Below are positions 26,888 through 34,625 of a stretch of 64,000 nt of DNA, one piece after another. The translations under genes and the position numbers were made by a program. The DNA comes from Pseudomonas sp. LFM046 (GTDB taxonomy: Bacteria > Pseudomonadota > Gammaproteobacteria > Pseudomonadales > Pseudomonadaceae): positions 4,767,840-4,831,839 of the forward strand of contig NZ_JYKO02000001.1 in the NCBI RefSeq assembly GCF_000949385.2. The letters are read 5' to 3'. The notes under the pieces were generated by a model that worked only from the letters and a program-made list of their open reading frames with translations, was not told where the DNA came from and did no database searches. The first letter of the stretch is position 1; each line of letters starts with the position of its first letter.

Positions 26888-26945
26888 AGGATCAGACCGC
26901 GCGATGCGGAGCATGGGCACGTTGGGTTTCGTTCCTCTACCCAAC

Positions 26946-27716
26946 CTACTCGAAGCTGCCGTGCCGCCCCTGCCCCGCCTTGAAAGACCTGGCGCCCGCC
27001 AGGGTCTCGCCGCTGTGGATAACCTTCATCCCGCCCTTGAACTCATTGGCCAGTGCCGCCTCGAACGGCAGCTCCCACTGGGCATAGGCACTGGCGCGGT
27101 CGGCCAGCATGCAACGCTGGGGGAAGGCGGCGATGGCGTGGGCCAGTTCCTCGGCGGCGGCGCGGGCTTCACCCTTGGGCACCACCCGGTTGGCAAGCCC
27201 CATCGCCAGGGCCTCCTGGGCCTTCACCGGACGTCCGGTGAGGATCAGGTCCAGCGCCCGACCCTGGCCGATGATGCGCGGCAGGCGCACGGTGCCGCCG
27301 TCGATCAGCGGCACGCCGAAGCGCCGGCAGAACACGCCGAAGATCGCGTCTTCGGCCATTACCCGCATATCTGCCAGCAGCGCCAGCTCCAGACCGCCGG
27401 CTACGGCGTGGCCTTCGATGGCGGCGATCAGCGGTTTTGCCAGCTGCATCCGGCTCGGTCCCATGGGGCCATCGCCTTCGGGGTCCAGGCGATTACGTCG
27501 CGCACCGTCTTCGGCCACCGCCCCCAGGTCGGCCCCCGCGCAGAAGGTGCCGCCGGCCCCGGTGAGCACCGCCACCCGCGCCTCCTCGTCCACCTCGAAC
27601 GCCCGCAATGCCGCCGCCAGCGCATCGGCGGTGGGCCGGTCCACGGCGTTGCGCACCTCGGGACGGTCGATGATCAGGGTGGTGACGGGGCCGCTCTTCT
27701 CGACTCGGATGTTCAT
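26946..27716 (-). CDS. Enoyl-CoA hydratase/isomerase (crotonase) family protein
   Basis: A 256-residue crotonase. The oxyanion-hole motifs GGTFCAGADLGAV and HAVAGGLELALLADMRV are present, as is FGVFCRRFGVPLIDGGTVRLPR (two parts). The usual acidic catalytic residue of hydratases is replaced around GVPLIDGG, so the exact reaction is uncertain. The ATG at 27716 has GGAG upstream; the upstream extension was rejected. It lies downstream of the SDR gene and a terminator, in the block that matches PA3426 onward of P. aeruginosa. Confidence 0.9.
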   Translation of the reverse strand: MNIRVEKSGPVTTLIIDRPEVRNAVDRPTADALAAALRAFEVDEEARVAVLTGAGGTFCAGADLGAVAEDGARRNRLDPEGDGPMGPSRMQLAKPLIAAIEGHAVAGGLELALLADMRVMAEDAIFGVFCRRFGVPLIDGGTVRLPRIIGQGRALDLILTGRPVKAQEALAMGLANRVVPKGEARAAAEELAHAIAAFPQRCMLADRASAYAQWELPFEAALANEFKGGMKVIHSGETLAGARSFKAGQGRHGSFE

Positions 27717-27749
27717 GGGGGGCTCCTGTTGACCGTGGATGACAAACGT

Positions 27750-27773
27750 TCTTGTAGGGGCGATTTCGCCCCA
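27750..27773. repeat. Short REP-like palindrome
   Basis: TTGTAGGGGCGA-TTTCGCCCC is a compact form of the same palindrome family, directly before the crotonase start region. Confidence 0.6.
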
Positions 27774-27795
27774 ATGACGCCAAATCGCCAATGAA

Positions 27796-27822
27796 AAAGG
27801 CCGGCAACAAGGCCGGCCTTCA
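27796..27822 (-). terminator. Intrinsic terminator after the SDR gene
   Basis: On the minus strand AAGGCCGG and CCGGCCTT arms are followed by TTTTT; it lies 64 bases after the SDR stop codon. Confidence 0.85.
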
Positions 27823-27885
27823 ACATAGTGCTTCCCCAAAGGATTGTTCAGCCCGCTGGCGGAACTGCCCCGCGGAAAGGCGCGA

Positions 27886-28797
27886 TCAGAGGGCGTACTT
27901 CTGCAGGTGGGCCATCATCTCGCGCAGGGCCTCGACGTTGTCCGCCGGGTGGACGGCATTGCCGAAGTCGCAGATGCGCTGCCAGTTCGCGGCCACGTCT
28001 TCGGCGTCGAAGCCGACCTTGGGATCGAAGCCAACCCCCAGGCTGCGCTCCCAGCGCACCTTGCCGATCCAGCCGCCACCGACCTCGAACAGGCCGGAGG
28101 TTTCCTGGCACCGCTGGCTGCCGAGGTACACCACCAGCGGGCTGACCAGCTCAGGCTTGAGCTGCTCGAACACCTGCGGCGGGATCAGACCTTCGGTCAT
28201 GCGGGTGCCGCCCGTGGGGGCGATGGCGTTGACCAGGATGTTGTTCTTGCGGCCTTCGATGGCCAGGTTGCGGGTCAGGCCGTAGAGGCCGAGCTTGGCC
28301 ATGCCGTAGTTGGACTGGCCGAAATTGCCGTAGATGCCCGAGGTGGACGAGGTGAAGATCACCCGGCCGTAGTTCTGCTCGCGCATGTGCGGCCAGGCGG
28401 CGCGGGTGACCTTGTAGGCGCCTTCGACGTGGACCTTGTAGACCAGCTCCCAGTCGGCGTCTTCCATCTTGTGGAAGGTCTTGTCGCGCAGGATGCCGGC
28501 GTTGTTCACCACCACGTCGACACGGCCGAAGTGGTCGAGGGCAGCCTGCACGATCTTCTCGCCGTCGGTCACCGAATCATGGCTGGCCACGGCGGTGCCG
28601 CCGGCCTCGCGAATCTCCGCCACCACCCGGTCGGCGGCCGAGGCGTTGGCGCCTTCACCATGGGTGCTGCCGCCCAGGTCGTTGACCACCACCTTCGCGC
28701 CATGGCGGGCAAACAGCAGCGCGTGGGCGCGGCCAAGGCCACCACCGGCACCGGTGACGATTACGACTTTGTCTTCGAAGCGGATTGCATCGCTCAT
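27886..28797 (-). CDS. Short-chain dehydrogenase (3-hydroxyacyl-CoA dehydrogenase, MFE-2 type)
   Basis: A 303-residue SDR. TGAGGGLGRAHALLFARHGAKVVVNDLGG (two motifs) is the hallmark N-terminus of the dehydrogenase unit of type 2 multifunctional enzymes. [14 protein letters not shown], catalytic Ser in TSSTSGIYG and the Tyr-Lys pair in NYGMAKLG follow. The extra C-terminal 60 residues (GGGWIGKVRWERSLG) are typical of the (3R)-hydroxyacyl-CoA dehydrogenase group. ATG at 28797 has AGGAG upstream. It likely acts in beta-oxidation-type metabolism with the neighbouring crotonase. Confidence 0.92.
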   Translation of the reverse strand: MSDAIRFEDKVVIVTGAGGGLGRAHALLFARHGAKVVVNDLGGSTHGEGANASAADRVVAEIREAGGTAVASHDSVTDGEKIVQAALDHFGRVDVVVNNAGILRDKTFHKMEDADWELVYKVHVEGAYKVTRAAWPHMREQNYGRVIFTSSTSGIYGNFGQSNYGMAKLGLYGLTRNLAIEGRKNNILVNAIAPTGGTRMTEGLIPPQVFEQLKPELVSPLVVYLGSQRCQETSGLFEVGGGWIGKVRWERSLGVGFDPKVGFDAEDVAANWQRICDFGNAVHPADNVEALREMMAHLQKYAL

Positions 28798-28903
28798 GGG
28801 GGTGGGCTCCTTGGCAGGCCAGTGAATGGGCCGAGTCTCCGGCAGCCGGCACTGCGCCCACAACGAAAGGAGCCGACATGAATGGTGCCCGATAAGGGCA
28901 ACG

Positions 28904-29155
28904 CTACTTGAACGGGATGAACAGGCAGCCACGCGGCCGCAGCTTGAACAGCCACCACTGGTAACTGTCGTAGAGCAGCGCGAAGAACGCCGCCAGCAGC
29001 AGGCAGACGATGGCAGCCAGCCAGTTCAACAAGCTCGGATCGCGCATCAGGGCGTAGCCGATCAGGCTGAGGCCGATGATGAACAGCAGGGCGGCGACGG
29101 CAGGCCCCAGGGTGCGGATGACGGGATAGAGGAACACCAGGAGACGGAACAGCAT
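28904..29155 (-). CDS. Small double-pass membrane protein, hypothetical
   Basis: An 83-residue hydrophobic protein. Two or three membrane segments are seen (about 3-36 and 43-62: LVFLYPVIRTLGPAVAALLF, LNWLAAIVCLLLAAFFALLY), with a basic C-terminal tail ending WLFKLRPRGCLFIPFK. No family recognised. It sits on the same strand as the SDR gene, 107 bp upstream of it, in the position of a hypothetical gene in the P. aeruginosa cluster. Confidence 0.72.
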   Translation of the reverse strand: MLFRLLVFLYPVIRTLGPAVAALLFIIGLSLIGYALMRDPSLLNWLAAIVCLLLAAFFALLYDSYQWWLFKLRPRGCLFIPFK

Positions 29156-29275
29156 GATCAGACCTCGATGCTGCCGGTCAACCTGTGACCGGCCAGTGGG
29201 TGAGGCCCGAAATGCTAGTTCCGCGCCGCCAGCGACTGGAGGCGGCGAATGCTGATTCGGCGGGGGAAAATTCCG

Positions 29276-30154
29276 TTATCCGTGTCGGTCGCGAAAGGCC
29301 AGGTAATGCTCCAGCACTTGCTCGGGGGCTTCGGTCTGCGGGTAGTGGCCGATGCCGTCGAGCAGCACCGTGTCGGCATGCGGGATCAGCTCGCGGTAGC
29401 GCGCCACCATGTGCGCCCCGGAGATCGGGTCCACGGCGCCATCGATCACCCGCAGTGGCACCCCGCCCTTCTGCATGGCCGCCACCCAGCGGTCGCGCTG
29501 CTGGCGCCGCTCGGGGATGTAGTGGATGAGCCGGTGCATTACGGCGGGGCCATCCTGTTCGGCGATCAGCCGCCAGAAGTCATCCAGCTCCGCCGCGCGC
29601 AGCTGGGTATGGGGACCGAACACCTGGGCGAAGCTGGCCGCCAGCTTGCGCCGCGAGAACCGCCGCCCCACCAGTCCGCCCAGCGGGCTCAGCAGCAGCT
29701 TCTGCACCAGCACCGGCCGGTGGGTTTCCGGGAACAGGCCGCCATTGAGGAACACGCAGCTGGCCATCGCGAAACGCCCTTCGTGGTGCCGCGCCAGCAG
29801 TTCCTGGGCGACGCTGTCGCCGTAGTCATGGGCCAGCACATGTACCGGCCCCGGGATGCCCAGGTGGGCGAGCAGGGCCTGGTTGATGTCCGCCTGCTCC
29901 AGCAGCCGGTAGTCATGGCCACGCGGTTTGTCGGAATAGCCGAAGCCCAGCAGGTCGCAGGCGATGACCCGGAAGCGCCGGGCCAGCGGTGCCCAGAGGT
30001 AGTGCCAATCCCAGGACGCGGTGGGGAAGCCGTGGATCAGCAGCAGCGGCTCGCCCTCCCCCGCCGTCCAGTAGCGGATGTGCTGGCCGTGGAAGTCCAT
30101 GTCCCGTGCCCGGGCGCGCCAGTCGCCCAGGGGAATGCCGGCCAGCGCTGTCAC
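29276..30154 (-). CDS. Alpha/beta hydrolase (epoxide hydrolase/haloalkane dehalogenase-like)
   Basis: A 292-residue alpha/beta hydrolase. The oxyanion segment LLIHGFPTASWDWHYL, the nucleophile elbow HDYGDSVA with Asp as nucleophile, and the catalytic His in LLDGIGHYPQTEAP are present. An aspartate nucleophile points to epoxide hydrolase or dehalogenase chemistry rather than esterase. The start is taken as the GTG at 30154, whose GTGA overlaps the stop of the upstream aldolase gene; an ATG at 30100 is an alternative. It is co-transcribed with the aldolase gene. Confidence 0.87.
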   Translation of the reverse strand: MTALAGIPLGDWRARARDMDFHGQHIRYWTAGEGEPLLLIHGFPTASWDWHYLWAPLARRFRVIACDLLGFGYSDKPRGHDYRLLEQADINQALLAHLGIPGPVHVLAHDYGDSVAQELLARHHEGRFAMASCVFLNGGLFPETHRPVLVQKLLLSPLGGLVGRRFSRRKLAASFAQVFGPHTQLRAAELDDFWRLIAEQDGPAVMHRLIHYIPERRQQRDRWVAAMQKGGVPLRVIDGAVDPISGAHMVARYRELIPHADTVLLDGIGHYPQTEAPEQVLEHYLAFRDRHG

Positions 30155-30933
30155 TCGGCGAACCCGGGCATCTGCAGGTCGAGCTTGCGCAACAGTGCCG
30201 GCCAGGGCAGCGACCCGCCCATGCCCTGGGAGGTCTTCATCACGCCGGCGATCATCGCCCTGGCGCCGTCGAGGATCTGCTGCGGGATGTGGATAAGTTC
30301 GCCGCCACCCGCCTGGGCCATCACCTGAATCTCGCAGGCACGCTGGAAGGTGAACATGCCGAGGAAGGCGTCGGCGATGCTGCCGAAGGCGGTGAGCAAG
30401 CCGTGGTTGGGCAGGAGCATGAAGTTGGCCTGGCCAAGGTCGGCCTGCAGGCGGGCCTTCTCCTCATGGTGCAGGGCGACGCCCTCGTAGCCGTGGTAGG
30501 CGAGGCTGGCGAGCACGAACAACGACTGCTGGGACAGCGGCAGCAGGCCGTTCTTCTGCGCCGATACCGCAATCCCGGCGGGGGTGTGGATATGCAGCAC
30601 GCAACCGACGTCCGGGCGCACCTCGTGCACGGCGCTGTGGATGGTGTAGCCGGCCGGGTTGATGTCGTAAGGGGTGTCCATGAGCTTGTTCCCAGCCAGG
30701 TCGATCTTCACCAGGCTGGAGGCGGTGATCTCATGGAACATCAGCCCATAGGGGTTGATCAGGAAGTCTTCGGTGCCAGGGATCTTGGCGGAGATGTGGG
30801 TGAAGATCAGGTCATCCCAGCCGTACAGGGCGATCAGGCGATAGCACGCAGCGAGGTCGACGCGGGTCTGCCACTCGGCGGCGGACACCTTGTCCTTGAG
30901 GTTGAGGGACGGGAGGGCTTGAGCGGCGGTCAT
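30151..30933 (-). CDS. Class II aldolase/adducin family protein
   Basis: A 260-residue protein. The metal-binding histidines occur in VLHIHTPAGIA and in MLLPNHGLL, and the conserved WDDLIFTHISAKIPG is near the N-terminus. Family members are sugar-phosphate aldolases, but many, including adducin-like members, act elsewhere; no substrate can be read. ATG at 30933 has GAGG upstream. It is the first gene of a coupled pair with the alpha/beta hydrolase. Confidence 0.87.
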   Translation of the reverse strand: MTAAQALPSLNLKDKVSAAEWQTRVDLAACYRLIALYGWDDLIFTHISAKIPGTEDFLINPYGLMFHEITASSLVKIDLAGNKLMDTPYDINPAGYTIHSAVHEVRPDVGCVLHIHTPAGIAVSAQKNGLLPLSQQSLFVLASLAYHGYEGVALHHEEKARLQADLGQANFMLLPNHGLLTAFGSIADAFLGMFTFQRACEIQVMAQAGGGELIHIPQQILDGARAMIAGVMKTSQGMGGSLPWPALLRKLDLQMPGFAE

Positions 30934-31027
30934 GGCGAAACCTCGTTGTCGTTATCCGTGCGAGGAGTCTAGCCACGGGCTGCCTCGGCGATAGTCGCCT
31001 TGGCAGCCAGCTTAGTGGCCTTGCGAG

Positions 31028-31714
31028 TCAGATCAGGCTGGCCACCAGAGGCGCGGCGAAGAGGTTCAGCAGGCCCATCAGCACCATCACCAGACCGGCA
31101 ACGGTGCCCTCTTCACGCCCCACTTCCTGGGCCCGGCTGACGCCCGCACCGTGGGCGCCGACGCCGAACAGCGCACCACGGGCCAGGGCGCTCTTGAGGG
31201 GCAGCCAGCGGATCAGCAGGCTGCCGGCCAGGGCACCGAACACCCCGGTGAGCATGACGAAGACCGCCGCCAGTTCAGGCACACCGCCCAGATCCTGGGC
31301 CACCGGCATGGCGAAGGGCGTGGTGATGGAACGCGGCACCAGCGACAGGCTCACCTGCGACTCCAGCGCCAGCGCGTTGGCCAGGCCCCAGGAGCTGGCG
31401 ATGGCCACTCCACTGCCGGCCAGCATGCCCAGCAGCAACGCCGGCCAGTGCTTCGCGAGCAACGCCCGCTGCTGCCAGATGGGCACGGCGAACGCCACGG
31501 TGGCCGGGCCGAGCAGCAGCATCAGCCAGTGGGTGGCGCCGGCGTACTCGGCGTAAGCGGTGTGCAGGGGGACAGCCACGGCGAGCAGCAGGGCCGGAAC
31601 GAAGATCAGCGGCGACAGGAGGTAGCGCCCGGTGCGCCGGTACATCCAGCGGCTCGCCAGATAGCCGGCCAGGGTCAGGGCCAGCCAGAACCAGGACATG
31701 GGCTCAATGTTCAT
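31028..31714 (-). CDS. lrgB: LrgB family membrane protein
   Basis: A 228-residue inner-membrane protein with six to seven hydrophobic segments. RSITTPFAMPVAQDLGGVPELAAVFVMLTGVFGA (in parts) and GVGAHGAGVSRAQEVGREEGTVAGLVMVL (in parts) are family signatures. LrgB/CidB proteins modulate murein hydrolase export and overflow-metabolite transport with LrgA/CidA partners. It starts within the last 11 bases of the lrgA gene, so the two are translated together. Confidence 0.92.
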   Translation of the reverse strand: MNIEPMSWFWLALTLAGYLASRWMYRRTGRYLLSPLIFVPALLLAVAVPLHTAYAEYAGATHWLMLLLGPATVAFAVPIWQQRALLAKHWPALLLGMLAGSGVAIASSWGLANALALESQVSLSLVPRSITTPFAMPVAQDLGGVPELAAVFVMLTGVFGALAGSLLIRWLPLKSALARGALFGVGAHGAGVSRAQEVGREEGTVAGLVMVLMGLLNLFAAPLVASLI

Positions 31715-32090
31715 GGCGCACGCTCCAGCGGCAGACGAACTCGACGGTCAGGGCGGTGGCCAACATCACCAGCAGGGTGCTGGCGCCGATCACCAGCAGG
31801 ATGCGCCAGCCGTCCTGGCGCAGCAGCGCGCCGTAGTCCAGCAGGCTCATCAGGGCCGGGATGAAGAACAGCAGCATTTCCGCCATCAGCAGGCCGGCCC
31901 CCAGTTGCAGCGCCGCCGGCTTTACCCAGCCGCTGGCGAACGCCACCAGCAGCAGGCCCAGCCCGATCACCCCGCCGGGAATCGGCCAGCCCAGCACCGC
32001 TGCCAGTTTGCAGCCCAGGGCGTAGAGCCCCAGGAGGACGGCAAGTTCGGCGGCGAGACGGCTGAGGCGGAGCAATTGGGAACGGTTCAT
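31704..32090 (-). CDS. lrgA: LrgA/CidA family holin-like protein
   Basis: A 128-residue small membrane protein with four hydrophobic helices; GWPIPGGVIGLGLLLV is the family hallmark and LLMAEMLLFFIPALMSLLDY follows (two parts). It is holin-like and paired with LrgB. The ATG at 32090 (MNRSQLLRLSRLA) was preferred over an upstream extension. The LysR gene is divergent, 96 bp away, and is the likely regulator, as CidR-type LysR proteins regulate cid/lrg genes elsewhere. Confidence 0.9.
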   Translation of the reverse strand: MNRSQLLRLSRLAAELAVLLGLYALGCKLAAVLGWPIPGGVIGLGLLLVAFASGWVKPAALQLGAGLLMAEMLLFFIPALMSLLDYGALLRQDGWRILLVIGASTLLVMLATALTVEFVCRWSVRHEH

Positions 32091-32186
32091 GGCGGTGACC
32101 CTCGGTACTGGTGGCCAGCTTAGGTCCGCGCCTATCATCCCAAAAGCGAATTGTTCGACTTGCAGCCATTCGAAATTGGAATAGCC

Positions 32187-33077
32187 ATGGAATTCCGCCA
32201 GCTACGCAGCTTCGTCGAGGTGGTCCGCCAGGGCGGCTTCACCCAGGCCGCCAAGACCCTCCACGCCACCCAATCCACCATCAGCAAGCAGGTGGCCCAG
32301 CTGGAGCAGCGCATCGGCGTGCAGCTGCTGGAACGCAGCGGCCCCCAGCTGCGCCTGACCGACGCCGGCACGGTGGTGCTGCGCCACGCCGAGGAGATGT
32401 TGCGCCAGCGCCAGGACCTGCAGAGCGAGCTGGATGACCTGAGCCACCTGCGCCGTGGCGAACTGCGCCTCGGGCTGCCCCTGCTGGGTGGCGAGGTGCT
32501 GTTCGCCGAACTGTTCGCCGAGTACCGCCGGCGCTACCCGAACATCGTGGTGCGCCTTTCCGAAGGCGGCAGCAAATTGATGGAAGAGGCGCTGCTCCAG
32601 GGCGAGCTGGAGCTGGGCGGCAGTCTCACCCCCAGCGATCCGGCGCTGGACTACCAGCCCTTCTGCAATGAGCCGCTGGACGTCGTCCTACCGGCGGACC
32701 ATCCCCTGGCCGGTGAAAAAAGCCTCGCGCTCGCGCAACTGGCCGACTCGCCCTTCCTGCTTTATCAGCAGAGCTTCACGCTCAACGATCGCCTGCTGCT
32801 GGCCTGCCGCCAGGCCGGATTCACGCCGCGCGAAGTCGGCCGCAGCGGCCAGGCGGATTTCCTTGCCGCCCTGGTGGCCGCCGGCCAGGGGCTGGTGCTG
32901 CTGCCACGCATCGTCGCCCGCCCCCTCCAGCGGCCCGGCCTGCGGCTGGTGCCCCTGCGGGAGCCGGACCTGCGCTGGGATATCGCCTTCGTCTGGCGCA
33001 GAGGGGCCTACCTGTCGCGGGCGGCGCAGGCGTGGTTGGAGTTGCTGCGGGAGTATTCGCCGCTACAGAACGTGTAG
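32187..33077 (+). CDS. LysR family transcriptional regulator (CidR-like)
   Basis: A 296-residue LysR regulator. The winged helix-turn-helix is MEFRQLRSFVEVVRQGGFTQAAKTLHATQSTISKQV (seen in parts, residues 1-36), followed by the substrate-binding domain (GELRLGLPLL onward). ATG at 32187 was chosen from the family start. It is divergent from lrgAB, the classical layout of a LysR gene with its target. The inducer is unknown. It converges on the cupin gene with 5 bases between stop codons. Confidence 0.92.
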   Translation: MEFRQLRSFVEVVRQGGFTQAAKTLHATQSTISKQVAQLEQRIGVQLLERSGPQLRLTDAGTVVLRHAEEMLRQRQDLQSELDDLSHLRRGELRLGLPLLGGEVLFAELFAEYRRRYPNIVVRLSEGGSKLMEEALLQGELELGGSLTPSDPALDYQPFCNEPLDVVLPADHPLAGEKSLALAQLADSPFLLYQQSFTLNDRLLLACRQAGFTPREVGRSGQADFLAALVAAGQGLVLLPRIVARPLQRPGLRLVPLREPDLRWDIAFVWRRGAYLSRAAQAWLELLREYSPLQNV

Positions 33078-33082
33078 CCTCC

Positions 33083-33541
33083 TTACAGCAGTGCAGAATC
33101 CAGCAACGGCCAATCCTTCTGCGCCTGCGGTTCATCCGCCAGCAGGCGGAAGCCGGCGAACTCGAAGCCCGGCGCCACGGTGCAGCCCACCAGGGTATAG
33201 GCCCCCAGCGCGCGGGCGGCTTGCCAGGCGTGGGCGGGCACGGCGCGCTGGGGCAGGCTGTGTTCGGCCACCGGACCGAGGATTTCGCGGCGGACGTCCC
33301 GGGGAGACTCGGCGATCAGCAGCTCCAGCGGATCGCCTTCGTAGAAATGCCAGAGCTCGTCCGCGTCTACCCGGTGCCACCGGCTCACGACGCCTTCAGG
33401 CAGCAGGAACAGGATCGCCGACGACGCGGCGCGGCCACCCGGCAACCGGCTGGCCGACTCGAACACGCGCCGGTAGAAGCCGCCTTCGGGGTGCGGCTCC
33501 AGGCGCAGTTCGCGGATCAACTGCTCGGCGCGCGGGTGCAT
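33083..33541 (-). CDS. Cupin_5/DUF985 family protein
   Basis: A 152-residue cupin. RELRLEPHPEGGFYRRVF, SAILFLLPEG, SRWHRVDADELWHFYEGDPL and GCTVAPGFEFAGFRL follow the DUF985 pattern. Some plant and yeast members bind sugars, but bacterial function is unknown. Its ATG overlaps the flavodoxin stop codon as TGATG, so it is coupled to that gene and probably works in the same process. Confidence 0.87.
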   Translation of the reverse strand: MHPRAEQLIRELRLEPHPEGGFYRRVFESASRLPGGRAASSAILFLLPEGVVSRWHRVDADELWHFYEGDPLELLIAESPRDVRREILGPVAEHSLPQRAVPAHAWQAARALGAYTLVGCTVAPGFEFAGFRLLADEPQAQKDWPLLDSALL

Positions 33542-33990
33542 CAGGCTTTCAGCGCCGCGATGAAGCTGGCCAGCCAGGGCTCGGCATCCAATTCCGGGGT
33601 GACGGTCTCGCTGGCATCCAGGCGGTTCATCTCCACCACTTCCCGCAAGCCCAGCTCGGCGTAGAGCTCGCGGATCAGTTCGCCGCCGCCGCAGAACACG
33701 TCATAGCTGGAGTCACCCAACGCCAGCACGGCGCCGGGGCGGCCACGCCAGTTGGGCAGGCGGTCGCGCAGCTCGGCGTACAGCGGCATCAGGTTATCGG
33801 GCAGCTCGCCCATGCCGGTGGTGGCGGTAACGGTCAGCAGCGCCTCGGGATCGAAGGCGATCAGTTCATCCAGGGTCACGCGCTGCAGGTAGTGCGCATC
33901 GAGGCCGGCGGCCTTCAGCAGCTTCTCCGCATGACGAGCGACTTCTTCGGCGGTGCCGTACACCGAGCCGGACAGGATGGCGACTTTCAT
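33541..33990 (-). CDS. Flavodoxin (MioC-like)
   Basis: A 149-residue FMN-binding electron carrier. The phosphate-binding loop reads SGSVYGTAEEVARHAEKLL (about 7-25), with the second FMN loop TATTGMGELPDNLM and third VLALGDSSYDVFCGGG. ATG at 33990 has GGAG upstream. It is divergent from the LOV gene, with 105 bp between starts, and followed by the coupled cupin. The redox partner is unknown. Confidence 0.92.
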   Translation of the reverse strand: MKVAILSGSVYGTAEEVARHAEKLLKAAGLDAHYLQRVTLDELIAFDPEALLTVTATTGMGELPDNLMPLYAELRDRLPNWRGRPGAVLALGDSSYDVFCGGGELIRELYAELGLREVVEMNRLDASETVTPELDAEPWLASFIAALKA

Positions 33991-34095
33991 TGGGAACTCC
34001 GAATCTGGGGCGAAATGCCGAGCATTATGCCGCAACTGGCGGGGGCGGAAGGATGCCGTAGACTGCTTGGCGAAGGTTTCCAACAGGCTCCGAAC

Positions 34096-34542
34096 ATGAT
34101 CAACGCCAAGCTGCTGCAACTGGTGATAGACGCGTCCAACGACGGCATAGTGGTGGCCGAGCAGGAAGGCGAGGACAACATCCTGATCTACGCCAATGCC
34201 GCCTTCGAGCGACTCACCGGCTATCCCCGCGACGAGATCCTCTACCAGGACTGCCGCTTCCTCCAGGGCCAGGACCGCAACCAGCTGGGCCTGGCCACGA
34301 TTCGCCAGGCGATCCGCAGTCGCAAGCCCTGCCGGCAGATACTGCGCAACTACCGCAAGGACGGCAGCGCCTTCTGGAACGAGCTGTCCATCACCCCGGT
34401 GTTCAACGAGTCCGACCAGCTGACGTACTTCATCGGCATCCAGAAGGACGTCACCGAACAGGTGGAAGCCCGCCAGCGGGTGCGCGAACTGGAAGCGGAA
34501 GTGGCCGCGCTGAAGGCCGAGCTGGCGGCGCTTAGAAGCTAA
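34096..34542 (+). CDS. Short LOV blue-light photoreceptor (PpSB-LOV/PplA type)
   Basis: A 148-residue PAS/LOV protein without an effector domain. The photoactive cysteine is Cys53 in YQDCRFLQGQDRNQ, with the flavin-contacting residues N34, N-x-R region RNYRKDGSAFWNELSI, and Q in YFIGIQKDVT. The first Asn of the common GxNCRFLQ motif is Asp, as in P. putida SB1-LOV, whose sequence it follows closely. A C-terminal coiled coil (VRELEAEVAALKAELAAL) mediates dimerisation. It converges on a LitR-type MerR gene. In P. putida the LOV protein PplA modulates the regulator PplR1. Confidence 0.93.
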   Translation: MINAKLLQLVIDASNDGIVVAEQEGEDNILIYANAAFERLTGYPRDEILYQDCRFLQGQDRNQLGLATIRQAIRSRKPCRQILRNYRKDGSAFWNELSITPVFNESDQLTYFIGIQKDVTEQVEARQRVRELEAEVAALKAELAALRS

Positions 34543-34553
34543 GGGGCCAGGCC

Positions 34554-34618
34554 GTAGGAGCGAGCTCTGCTCGCGAAACCCAGTCGCGGAGCTATTCGCG
34601 AGCAGAGCTCGCTCCTAC
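34554..34618. repeat. Large perfect inverted repeat (24-bp arms), REP pair/terminator
   Basis: Two identical REP-like units (starting GTAGGAGCGAGCTCTGCTCG) face each other with 24-bp perfect complementarity and a 17-base spacer. It separates the convergent LOV and LitR genes and should block transcription from both sides. Confidence 0.8.
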
Positions 34619-34625
34619 AACGTGT

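Noticed and set aside
26777..26945. Palindrome after the cupin gene as an intrinsic terminator
   Set aside because: The arms are imperfect, there is no T run, and the same block type is a dispersed repeat, so it is listed as a repeat.
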